Source: Botryococcus braunii
Lineage: Eukaryota; Chlorophyta; Trebouxiophyceae
Direction: 5' to 3'
NCBI GenBank assembly: GCA_002005505.1
Contig: KV908507.1
Coordinates: 315,192 to 336,038 of the forward strand
Length of the DNA: 20,847 nt
Shown here: one piece after another, positions 10,034 through 18,700 of the stretch
Position numbering within the stretch: the stretch's first letter is position 1
Layout of the letters: the number at the start of each line of letters is the position of its first letter
Made by a program: the position numbers and the translations under genes
Notes under the pieces: generated by a model
Databases searched by the model: none
The model's input: only the letters and a program-made list of their open reading frames with translations
Told to the model about the DNA's origin: nothing

Positions 10034-11167
10034 TCAATTCTGATCGAGGATCAGATTGCCTGATAGGACATCCGAGAACTCCTGCAACAAGTCCTCCAAC
10101 CCCGGCTGGGCATGTATTGGTTCAGAATCCCGTTGCACAGGTTTCAACTTGAGCGCGTACAATTCTGTCAAATCAGATGCAAATCTATCCAACTCTATGG
10201 CAGAAATCACATATTTAGGCACATCAGAACGCTGACTACCCACCAAAACATGTGTGCTTTCACCATCAACAAGACTAACAGTGTTCAAGCGCCAATTTAC
10301 ACATGGATTAAACGCTGTCAACCAGGGCTTTCCTAACACAACATCATAGGTATGCAGCTCTGTAGGCAAACACTCCACTCGGAACTGAAACGACCCCACA
10401 GACAAGTCAACTGCACACACCTGATCAGTTACCTTGGCTCTACCATCAGCGAGGTTCACTGTCAACAACGAGTTGAGAGGCATAGTGGGTAAAACAAGAG
10501 CATGCATAAACTCTTCACTCACAAAATTAGCTGTAGCACCACTATCCAATAGCACCCTACATGCAACACCCTGCACCAATCCCTCAAACTGGATACACGT
10601 ATGTGACAAGTCAGGAGTCGCTACAGTAAAATCTGCGCTCATCTGTGCAATATGATGAAGGGGCTGGTAGGTGAGTTTACTAGGTACAGCTACAAGCCTA
10701 GTAATGACAGACACCTCAACCATGTCCCGCCCGAAAACACTCTTAACACTGGGAGGCGCCTGAATCGCAGTAGATTCTCCCCATAACTGCAGTAGAGATG
10801 TCCAAGGGATAACGATGGTCGCATGGCGTTGCTCCTGCAGTTCTGGCCCTACAGCCTCCCCACCTGTGGACCTGGGGCAAAGCAGTGTTACCCTATCCCC
10901 GGGAAGGGCCCGTGTAATCACTCTTTCCCAAGCCATGGGAGCAGCTTCAGAACTCAAGGAAACAACCAACTCATGGGATCCATCAACATGCGTTCCTCTA
11001 CCCTCACACTGCTCACAAGCAGGGGTGGTCAGCCCAAAAGGGGTTTCAGACACAGGCAAGCGTTGCGAACTCGTCACATGAGTCACAACACTCTCAGAAA
11101 AGGTGCGTAGGTAGGTAACAAACTCGTCAAACGCGGGAAGAACCGGGATCCCAGTTTGAATCTCCAT
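10034..11167 (-). CDS. Ty3/gypsy-type protease region of Pol, truncated before reverse transcriptase
   Basis: The frame is open from GTG at 11200. The likely start is the ATG at 11167 in a strong eukaryotic context (ACCATGG), giving 377 residues. The N-terminal 170 residues are a linker with no recognised domain. The retropepsin domain starts around VACRVLLDSGATANFVSEEF, with catalytic DSGAT near residue 208 of this start. It continues through NLADGR to a YDVVLGKPWL flap/dimer segment. A pol linker ends at LLQEFSDVLS, where gypsy Pol would run into reverse transcriptase. Here the frame instead leaves the family after about 10063 and stops at 10034. The DSG triad is intact, so protease activity is possible. 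It follows Gag in the same frame after tandem stops. Confidence 0.8.
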   Translation of the reverse strand: MEIQTGIPVLPAFDEFVTYLRTFSESVVTHVTSSQRLPVSETPFGLTTPACEQCEGRGTHVDGSHELVVSLSSEAAPMAWERVITRALPGDRVTLLCPRSTGGEAVGPELQEQRHATIVIPWTSLLQLWGESTAIQAPPSVKSVFGRDMVEVSVITRLVAVPSKLTYQPLHHIAQMSADFTVATPDLSHTCIQFEGLVQGVACRVLLDSGATANFVSEEFMHALVLPTMPLNSLLTVNLADGRAKVTDQVCAVDLSVGSFQFRVECLPTELHTYDVVLGKPWLTAFNPCVNWRLNTVSLVDGESTHVLVGSQRSDVPKYVISAIELDRFASDLTELYALKLKPVQRDSEPIHAQPGLEDLLQEFSDVLSGNLILDQN

Positions 11168-11200
11168 GGTACCAACACCTGTCACACCCCACAGCCACAC

Positions 11201-11206
11201 CTATTA
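11201..11206 (-). other. Tandem in-frame stops UAA-UAG between Gag and protease
   Basis: On the minus strand the Gag frame ends GCT GCC TAA TAG and the same frame is then open through protease. The ACCATGG start lies about 33 nt downstream. Separate initiation or reinitiation is more likely than readthrough of two stops. Confidence 0.85.
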
Positions 11207-11897
11207 GGCAGCCGTTTTGTTTTTTAATTTTCTCATTTCAGGGTGTAAGACCCAGCATGCATCGACATTATGTCCGGGTTTGCCGCAATGGGGGCAGGTA
11301 GGCTTATTAGCCTCCTTAGCCGGGGGAGAAGGTGTGGGTTTGGTCTGGGATCCTCCGGAGGGAAACCCCTTCTGCCCGCCACCCTGAGGAGGGACACTTG
11401 CAAGCAGATCAGATACTGCAACTGCAAGTGTGAACACCTCTTCCAGCGTCTGCGGACGCTGCACCGTAATCGCCCTGCGCAGGTCATCCCGACACCCACG
11501 CTTAAACACAAACATTAACATCGCATCTGACATGCAGTCAGGTGCTTTGGCCCTACACGCATTGAAATGCGCAACATACTCCCTCATGGACCGTTTTCCT
11601 TGTCTCATGACAAGAAAAGGCTCAAAGTAAGTATCCGTCAGCTCCACTGGTCGGACGGCCTCCTGTAAAGCCTGCATGTATGCGTGGAACGTTGCCAATT
11701 CCACGGCTTGCCCTTTAGCTGCCAATTGAGTCCGTGAGACGAGCCAATCAAGAGCCTTGCCCCGTAGGAACATACTGGCCATATCAACGGCTACGTCTCC
11801 TGACAGATCTACACGATTCGCACGCAAGTACGTACGAACTTGCAGAAAATGGGCATCCAACATGTCAGGATCTCCATAATACAACATGGGTTCAGGA
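11204..11897 (-). CDS. Ty3/gypsy Gag (capsid and nucleocapsid)
   Basis: From the ATG at 11887 there are 227 codons. The retrotransposon Gag fold is recognisable: GDPDMLDAHFLQVRTYL near the start, LRGKALDWLV at 41-50, and the REYVAHFNACRAKAP major-homology-like stretch at 102-116. A CX2CX4HX4C zinc knuckle (CPHCGKPGHNVDAC) lies at 198-211. The product would form the particle and bind RNA. The in-frame sequence just upstream (back to 11897) continues without an ATG. The preceding 130-residue frame reads into this one after a +1 shift, so the true Gag is probably the two together. Confidence 0.8.
11892..11897 (-). promoter_or_regulatory. UCC-UGA codon pair at the Gag frame junction
   Basis: The upstream frame ends TTC TCC TGA. 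Skipping the T after TCC reads GAA CCC ATG, which is exactly the downstream Gag frame. UCC-UGA is the known +1 shift site of ornithine decarboxylase antizyme mRNAs. A simple one-base indel would look the same. I see no obvious stimulator by eye. Confidence 0.3.
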
Positions 11898-12278
11898 GAA
11901 CTTGGTCTTCACAGCCGAGATGGGAACTTCCCTCAAGGTGGGGTCCGGAACCACAGGAGACGGTGCTGGGAAGACCATTCCACGCGAGCGCATCTCTGCT
12001 AGAAGAGATGCATCACTTAGACGGCTTGCATCTTGCACCACAGCACTGCCTGCGCGGCTCTCCGCCTCCTCATCAGTGGTGTCGTAAGTGGCTCCCGGGT
12101 CAAAGCCCCGAGCCAGCAGCGACTCGTATAAAGGTTTGGAAACAAAAGTAGACACATCTACACGCTCAGGATCAACAAAATTCGGCCCTGAAGTGGGGAT
12201 TCCAGCAGGAACCATCTGCTTCCTAGGCGTCGTAAAACTGACCCGCTTGCGCGGAGCCCCTGTCCTGGTTCGTCTCAT
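11892..12278 (-). CDS. N-terminal extension of gypsy Gag, in the preceding frame
   Basis: The ATG at 12278 opens 129 codons. The start is basic (RRTRTGAPRKRVSF), the middle is acidic (TTDEEAESRAG), and the frame ends VKTKFS at the UCC-UGA. Position, composition and the KTKFS lead-in to a Gag GDPDM motif suggest this is the matrix-like N-terminus of the same Gag. Just above 12281 the minus-strand similarity stops and plus-strand coding sequence begins, so a breakpoint lies at about 12280-12290. Confidence 0.55.
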   Translation of the reverse strand: MRRTRTGAPRKRVSFTTPRKQMVPAGIPTSGPNFVDPERVDVSTFVSKPLYESLLARGFDPGATYDTTDEEAESRAGSAVVQDASRLSDASLLAEMRSRGMVFPAPSPVVPDPTLREVPISAVKTKFS

Positions 12279-12286
12279 CACAAACG

Positions 12287-12423
12287 CACCTAAGCCAAAG
12301 AAACAAGAAGATCAAGCGACACCTATGTCGCCGACACCAGTGTTATGGCAATCAGCGGAAGAGTATTTGACTGAGGCAAAGAGATCCGTTCATGAAGACG
12401 AAGATAGCGACTTATTACAATGC
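12287..12423 (+). CDS. AT-hook gene, 3' part of an internal exon
   Basis: The plus-strand frame reads PKPKKQEDQATPMSP, then VLWQSAEEYLTEAKRS and HEDEDSDLLQC, an acidic, protein-like stretch. A donor TGC|GTGAAG at 12424 ends it in phase 0, and the next exon starts in phase 0 at 12570. The 5' side is cut off by the Gag fragment, so the start of the gene is missing. This may be the remains of the TIR element's own gene. Confidence 0.45.
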
Positions 12424-12569
12424 GTGAAGTTCTCGTCTTAAATGCAACGCAGAGCGGCCAATTATAGAATGTACGCGTGCATCTAAGTATATATCAAAAC
12501 CAGAGAGAACTGTACGGGATCTCCCCATGCACGCATATGAAGTACAAGGTAATGGTTGTCTTTACACAG

Positions 12570-12745
12570 ATACCAGCTGAACCTAAGAGAAAAAGGGGGC
12601 GCCCTAAGGGCAGCAAAAACAGGCCCAGAGTGATTGAGAGGAGACAGATGACAGCTCAGAGGCAGAGACAGAGCTCAGATCAGTCGACGAAGGCAGTGAA
12701 TCAGAGAATGACTCAAGCTCTAGCCAAGATAGCGATCTAGAGTAA
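12570..12745 (+). CDS. AT-hook exon with frameshifted acidic tail
   Basis: The acceptor GTCTTTACACAG|ATACCAG leads into IPAEPKRKRGRPKGSKNRP, a textbook extended AT-hook (RGRPKGSKN) that binds the minor groove of AT-rich DNA. The frame stays open to 12740 but loses protein-like composition. In the -1/+2 frame, open from 12638 to the TAA at 12743-12745, the sequence is strongly acidic (DDSSEAETE, then DEGSESENDSSSSQDSD). This is the expected character for such a tail. I infer a one-base indel between about 12630 and 12700, making this copy broken. AT-hooks with acidic tails occur in transposases, copia linkers and chromatin proteins, so the family is not fixed. Confidence 0.5.
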
Positions 12746-13025
12746 GTTGAGTAGGGCGGGACATCATCACGTCCGGAGGTGGACTATTATGGGTGATAAA
12801 TATGGAGTTAGAGGTTCTTGTTGGCTAAGACATTTTTTTAGGAGTGTTTAAACATTATCTAGATGTTTAGAAGGTTCTCTGGTAGTTTTTGGAGATGTTC
12901 AGAAATTTAAAATATTCAGAAAACCCCTCGAGGGGGGTGTTCAACATTTACCGTCATTAAATTTTCTCATTTTTTATATTTTTAAATAATATCTGGCCTT
13001 TTTTGGGTGTTCAAATAAATTATAA

Positions 13026-13049
13026 TGAACAATAATTAGCGACGGTACG
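13026..13049 (-). repeat. Right terminal inverted repeat of the large element
   Basis: Perfect inverted partner of 9815-9838, followed by TATATACATG and a long TA tract. Confidence 0.85.
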
Positions 13050-13050
13050 C

Positions 13051-13519
<469 letters not shown>

Positions 13520-13801
13520 GATAAATCGGTCAGGGGTCCTGACTCAGGGCACGCAACGCTATCTAGCGCACGGGATCGCCGTGGCTTCGGTAAATCGGTA
13601 TATATCGGAATTTACTTCCGGTTCGGGTTGTGGGTTTTGAGACACGTGGGCCGGACTTGGTCTTTCTTGATTGTGATAGGGGGCAGCGACAGCATGTGGG
13701 GTGATTTCCTCTTATGTAATTATAAAGCATAGTACTGATCGTCATTATTTTTCCCTAGTTTGCAGTATTGACATTTCTTTTGACCAATTTGTTCCCGGGC
13801 A

Positions 13802-13963
13802 ATGAGTGAAGAGTTGGCCAATGCGAGCTTGGAAGTTGAAAACCGTGACGCCTTAGAGCGCGAAAGGCGGCAGTACAGAACAGCGATAGAGGAAAAAAAC
13901 GTTACTCATCTCCTTTTTCTGAAACAAATAACACGGATCCGAAATGCAAACAGGGTCCTGACC
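13802..13963 (+). CDS. Short ORF with a charged, coiled-coil-like N-terminus (doubtful)
   Basis: From the ATG at 13802 the frame begins MSEELANASLEVENRD and stays highly charged and helix-prone for about 54 residues. It then runs through the palindromes at 13953-13998 into ordinary sequence, stopping at 14230. A TTTGCAG acceptor-like site lies upstream near 13764. No family is recognised. It could be a decayed exon or chance. Confidence 0.2.
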
Positions 13964-13998
13964 CGTGGTTCGAACCACGGGGTACGAATTCGTACCCC
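13953..13998. repeat. Three consecutive palindromes
   Basis: GGGTC-CT-GACCC lies at 13953-13964. CCCGTGGTTCGAACCACGGG (20 bp, perfect) lies at 13962-13981. GGGGTACGAATTCGTACCCC (20 bp, perfect) lies at 13979-13998. Neighbours share three bases. Confidence 0.95.
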
Positions 13999-14477
13999 TG
14001 AAGCTCAGTGTTTTTCTTCAACCTCTTTCTTGAATTGCCCCTCGATCTTTTACTGTCTGCGGAACAACTTTGTTTCCCTTTGGAGTTCTACATTCCTAGG
14101 CATGTGCCCTTTATCGTTATTCTTCCAACCCAAACTCTGGCCACTGAAAGAAGTGATATGTCTTTTCGATGAGTCGTGCTGGTTACCCTTCCCATTGCAA
14201 TGGCCTCATAGTTGTAGACGTTCGATCTAAAACTCGTCTTTGAATGTTACCATACACATTTTAAAATTTGAATGACAAATTTGCGGCAAGATCTGAATGT
14301 GGTTTGAAAGAGGAGATAGTAGCTGATCAGCTGATTCATAGTAGCTGATTCATGAAGGAGTGAATATTAACCCCTTGTCGACATCGTCCACATTATTGTT
14401 ACAGATGGTAAGCTCCCGGAATTTTCAATTATAAATCCAACGCTATAGTTGACTTGGGGCAAAGACACTCTTCATTG

Positions 14478-14493
14478 CAAGGTTCGAACCTTG
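14478..14493. repeat. Perfect 16-bp palindrome
   Basis: CAAGGTTCGAACCTTG. Its core GGTTCGAACC is the same as that of the palindrome at 13962-13981. Confidence 0.95.
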
Positions 14494-14565
14494 ACAAGAG
14501 TTCTTGTGAAGGATCACAACTTGCCATCAAGCACCGCCACGCTAACAAGAGAAGTTACCTGTCCT

Positions 14566-14587
14566 AGGCTTCCAGGCCTGGAAGCCT
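14566..14587. repeat. Perfect 22-bp palindrome
   Basis: The left half is AGGCTTCCAGG and the right half is its exact reverse complement. Confidence 0.95.
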
Positions 14588-14659
14588 CCTGAAGCGTGAA
14601 GGAGTAGTGAGTGCTAGGAATTGCGCTTGCAAGCTGTGGATGTTTCAGGTGGCATCGAG

Positions 14660-14812
14660 GCAGCCAGTAGGGCTTGACACTCTGGCACTCTGTAGCCAGT
14701 AGGGTAGCCAGTAAGGTTTGACACTCTGGCACTCTGTGGCCAGTAGGGTAGCTAATAGGGTGAAGCCAGTAGGGTAGCCAGTATACTACGTAGGGTGACA
14801 CTCTGGCACTTT
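14660..14812. repeat. Tandem repeat with GCCAGTAGGGTA units
   Basis: Short units GCCAGTAGGGTA and longer units ending TTGACACTCTGGCACTCTG are repeated three or more times in a higher-order pattern. Confidence 0.85.
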
Positions 14813-15028
14813 AAGTATGCAATCAATCTGCGTGAATGACCGTGTGTGGCAGCCGTTGATACGAAGACATCGGGAAGTGTTGAGTTGTGAAAATACATTA
14901 TAGAATGCATTTTGCTTTTGGTGGTCTTCAAATGTACAATATTAGGATACGGGTCCACTATCCACAAGGTACCTAGAGACACGTTCGGATGAGGTATATT
15001 TCGAACATAAAGTACATTGTGATCGAAC

Positions 15029-15084
15029 TGTGAAAGGTTATGGGCAATCGGCTTTCTGTGAAAGGTTATGGGCAATCGGCTTTC
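15029..15084. repeat. 28-bp tandem duplication within the LTR
   Basis: TGTGAAAGGTTATGGGCAAT plus CGGCTTTC occurs twice back to back, ending exactly where the 135-bp direct repeat begins. Confidence 0.95.
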
Positions 15085-15219
15085 CCTGTACAAAGCAGAC
15101 AGGTCGTCAATAGACGAAGTTACTCCAGCTACAGTCCGTACGACTGTCTGCTGAGTGCCACACACAACTGTCGGACAAGACTAGCATCTGGTGATGCCCA
15201 GCATCTTTCACAACCAGTT
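15085..15219 (+). repeat. 135-bp direct repeat, copy A
   Basis: Begins CCTGTACAAAGCAGACAGG and ends CACAACCAGTT. It differs from copy B at 15413-15547 by a single base (ACTGTCGG against ACTGTTGG). Confidence 0.95.
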
Positions 15220-15412
15220 CCGTTACATCATTATCTTGTACACAAGCACCGATCAAGCAATCACTAGATAAGGCTCTAGACGGCTACGTTCAAGTACATG
15301 CCTATACTCCCTGAAGTCACTGTCCCTTATCTGTTTGAGTGACTACAGGGTACACTAAGCTTGTTCACTCTCACAATAGCAACAATGATACAACACACAC
15401 TGCCGCACCGTA

Positions 15413-15547
15413 CCTGTACAAAGCAGACAGGTCGTCAATAGACGAAGTTACTCCAGCTACAGTCCGTACGACTGTCTGCTGAGTGCCACACACAACTGTT
15501 GGACAAGACTAGCATCTGGTGATGCCCAGCATCTTTCACAACCAGTT
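15413..15547 (+). repeat. 135-bp direct repeat, copy B
   Basis: Second copy, 328 bp downstream in the same orientation. The near identity indicates a recent duplication or gene conversion within the LTR. Confidence 0.95.
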
Positions 15548-15750
15548 GGTATTCACTCCGGTGGGGCAGCCTTAAGAGTTCATCCGACAAACGTGTGATC
15601 TAGATAGGATTGTACCTTATGTTCGAAAACGTCCAGAATCTGCCGTGTCTCAAGGTACCTTATGTTCTCAATGGACCCATATCCTAATAGTGCACACATG
15701 AAGATCACTTAAAGCACAAGGCATTCAATAATAATGTTCAGAACTCAACA

Positions 15751-15761
15751 CTTCCCCTTGC
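15751..15761 (-). promoter_or_regulatory. Polypurine tract of the copia element
   Basis: On the minus strand GCAAGGGGAAG lies immediately before TGTTGAG. This is the usual place for the plus-strand primer of reverse transcription. Confidence 0.65.
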
Positions 15762-15770
15762 CTGCATGCT

Positions 15771-18700
15771 TTAAGTGTATCTTCTCAAACCTAGTGAATC
15801 ACGATGACCAACAAACACGGGCTTGGCAAGTGGCTTGGTCATAATGTCAGCCACATTGCGTGCAGATTCCACATAGAGGATATCTACCTGCCCAAGTGCC
15901 ATAGCTTCCCTAGCGTAGTGGAAGCTTACTGCAACGTGCTTTGTGAATTTGGAATACAGGGGGTTCCGTAAATTAGAAATGCATCCTTGGTTGTCACAGA
16001 AAATTTTGACCCTCCAAGGTGCAGCCCCTATCTCTTCCAAGAAGCCCCTTAGCCAGTTGGCTTCCTTCACAATATGGCCAGCTGCCATAAACTCAGCTTG
16101 CACAGTTGAGGTAGCAACTGAGCTCTGCTTCTTGCTTCCCCAAACCACGGCACTACCATAGACTGATAGAACATAGCCAGTGGTGGAATACCTGTGGTCC
16201 AGGTCCCCAGCATAGTCGGCATCAACATAGCCTTCTAGCTCAGGGCCCTTTCCACCCAGAGTAAGAGCTAACTCTCTGGTATCTCTCAAGTACTTCAGCA
16301 CTCGAATGGCCTCATTCCAGTGTGAGGTAGTGGGTGTCATTCTATACCTTGACAACACTCCAACAGCCTGAGAAATGTCAGGCCGGGTCGTATTGGCTAT
16401 GTACAGTAACGATCCAATTAACTCGCAGTATCGATGACCAGGTGGCAGAGGGGTACCAGCCCCATGTGACATACCATCTGAGGACTCGGGTCTGCTGCTA
16501 GCCACGAAGTCCTTGGACATGGGGGTATCAACCCCACGTCCATCATCAGCAACGCCAAACTTCTCCACAAGAGCATCAATCTTGGGAGTGCAACTCATGG
16601 AAATAGTGCCCTGAACTCTATTGCGTAGGACCTGACACCCCAGGAAATCATTCACCTCTCCCAAATCATGGATGGTGAAGTCCTTCTTCAATAACTCTTT
16701 CCCCCACTCAATCTCTGCAACCACTCTGGCAACTATGAGAAGATCATCGACATAAACAAGAATAAACGACAGATTACCATCAGGGGCCCTCCTGATGTAT
16801 ACCCCAGCGTCGCTCTTGCACACACTATACCCCATCACGCTCAACTTGTCGCTCAAGGTCTTGTGCCAAGCCCGTGGGGCTTGCTTAAGACCGTAGAGTG
16901 CCTTCCTGAGCTTGCACACAACTCTCGTGTTGCCATTCTCAAATCCTGGTGGTTGGGTTACATAGACCTCTTCCTCCAACTCCCCATTGAGAAAAGCTGT
17001 CTTGATATCCACTTGGTGGATCTCAAGATTTTGTGTGGCAGCCACTGCCAGCACAGCTCTCCTAGCACCATAGCTGCTGGTAGGTGCAAAAACCTCACCA
17101 ACATCTATACCAGGAATCTGTCTGCAACCCTGGGCAACCAATCTTGCTTTAAACCGAGTGACATTCCCATGTGCATCGTTTTTTGTAGAAAAAATCCAAT
17201 GAACAGGGATAACTTTCTGCCCATGGGGTCTTTCCACATACTGCATAACCTCATGGGTGTCTAAAGACTCCATCTCCTCTTGCATTGCCTGCTGCCAAAA
17301 CTCCCACTGAGGTGAGCGCTGGGCTTCCCTCAAGTTTGAGGGCACGTGAACTTTTCCCAACGTGACAGAAGGTACACTCTGTACCTTATGCTGTGGTGCA
17401 GCAGGGCTGTCAGCCTTACTGATGCTGTTCCCTTCTCTCTCTCTCTCTCCCTGGTTGCCAGAATAAGGTACATTATGTACCTTATGCTGGGACTGGGCAG
17501 TACTGCCGGGATTATCTGATTCCTTCTCAAGTCTCTCTCTCTCTCCTTGACTACTGGACTCATGTGCAGCACCCTTACATTCTCGCACCTTCCGCAATGC
17601 AGAGGGGAGCAGCAGCTCTCTCTCTCTCCTGGACTCACACTTGGGCACACTACCCAGACTTGCCTGAGCTGCGCCTACAATGTCAGCCTGCACACCATAA
17701 GCATGACTAGCCAGTGACTGGGATTGGGCACCAGCTTCCCCTACTGCTGGCATGTCTAACCCACTGCTCTCATCTCTTACATCTGCACCGAACATAGCCT
17801 CGACTGTCTCAACCTGCCCCTGCATATCAGGGAGACCAACCATGTTTGGCTCACTCACAATTGCCTGACCTGGGTCAGGGGCATGCAATGGGATGTCAGA
17901 ATGCTCTCTCCTAGCCACGCGCTGTACATAACGCTGCTCCCTTGTAAGGGTGGTCCCTGGAGGAAGGGGAATTTGTGACTTCCCCTGCATTCGCAACCCC
18001 TCTTGTACCTTCTGCATTTTTTCTACCTGGGATTGAGTTTCTACACCCCCCCTGGCCAGATTCTGCATATGCTCAAGCACCGACCACGAGTGCTGAGATG
18101 GTTCTGGGGTCCCAACAGTAGAATCCAGGCTGGTGGGGTTTCCTTGGTCATGTGCTGCTGTGGTCCCGTCTCCAGACTGATCCCCAGCACAAAGTCCAGA
18201 GGTCCCAGGAGCCCCAGTGGAAAGCGTCTCCACTCCATGGTCATCCTCCTCATCCCAGAACGTGGGTGGAGCAGCAGAGGGAATTGCTTGAGGCGTTGCC
18301 AGATTCTCACTGCCAAGGGGGGGTGATATCCTAGAATCATAGACAGACCCAGGCTGGACCTTTGATAGACCCACTCTCTCAGCCCCCCTCAAGTGCTCGA
18401 TAAAGCTGACGTCCCTACTCTCCTTCCACACTCCATTCCCCACGTACACACGATACGCTTTAGACTGGGGACAATAACCAGTAAACATCCCAGGGATGGT
18501 CTTGGGCCCAAAAACAGACCTTTGGCCACTGGGAATGTGCACATGGGCTACACAGCCAAACGTGCGCAGCACAGACACATCAGGTTTGACACCAAAGAAT
18601 AATTCCATGGGGGTCAGGGACCTGCCTGAAGTAGGACCCACATTGTAGAGGAGGGTAGCTGTCTCAAGCGACTCCTTCCAAAGGGAGGGGTCTGCTGCAG

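Larger units (their letters stand above)
9815..13049. mobile_element. Large TIR element carrying Gag-protease and AT-hook coding fragments
   Basis: A 24-bp sequence beginning CGTACCGTCGCTAATTATTG at 9815-9838 is found perfectly inverted at 13026-13049. Partial similarity continues inward (ATAATTATTTG against ATAATTTATTTG). Both ends abut TATATA, consistent with insertion into TA-rich DNA or a TA target site, but a duplication cannot be proved in a microsatellite. Between the ends lie, in order, an AT-rich left flank to about 10055 shared with the short element, a minus-strand Gag-protease fragment, the 3' part of a plus-strand spliced AT-hook gene, and an AT-rich right flank. No transposase catalytic domain is visible, so this copy is probably not autonomous. 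Alternatively, two half-elements flank an unrelated insertion. Confidence 0.55.
14878..15750 (-). repeat. Candidate 3' LTR of the copia element
   Basis: In element orientation the sequence starts TGTTGAG at 15750, directly after a purine tract, and ends CTCAACA at 14878. That gives 873 bp with TG..CA ends and 7-bp inverted termini. The similarity of the two ends goes much further: about 140 bp at each end align in inverted orientation, sharing TATTAGGATA, GGGTCCA, AAGGTACCT, GAGACACG and TTTCGAACATAA. This could be one LTR with long arms or two related LTR starts converging. The 5' LTR is outside the window, so the boundaries cannot be confirmed. Confidence 0.55.

Noticed and set aside
10112..11110. 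Plus-strand frames opposite the protease ORF
   Set aside because: They are antisense shadows of a frame with clear retropepsin motifs.
11204..12278. A domesticated host Gag gene
   Set aside because: The frame junction, tandem stops, a protease truncated before reverse transcriptase and the transposon setting fit a retroelement fragment better. No evidence of selection can be read from one copy.
13962..14493. tRNA T-arms suggested by GGTTCGAACC
   Set aside because: Both copies are centres of perfect palindromes. No acceptor, D or anticodon arm can be drawn around them.
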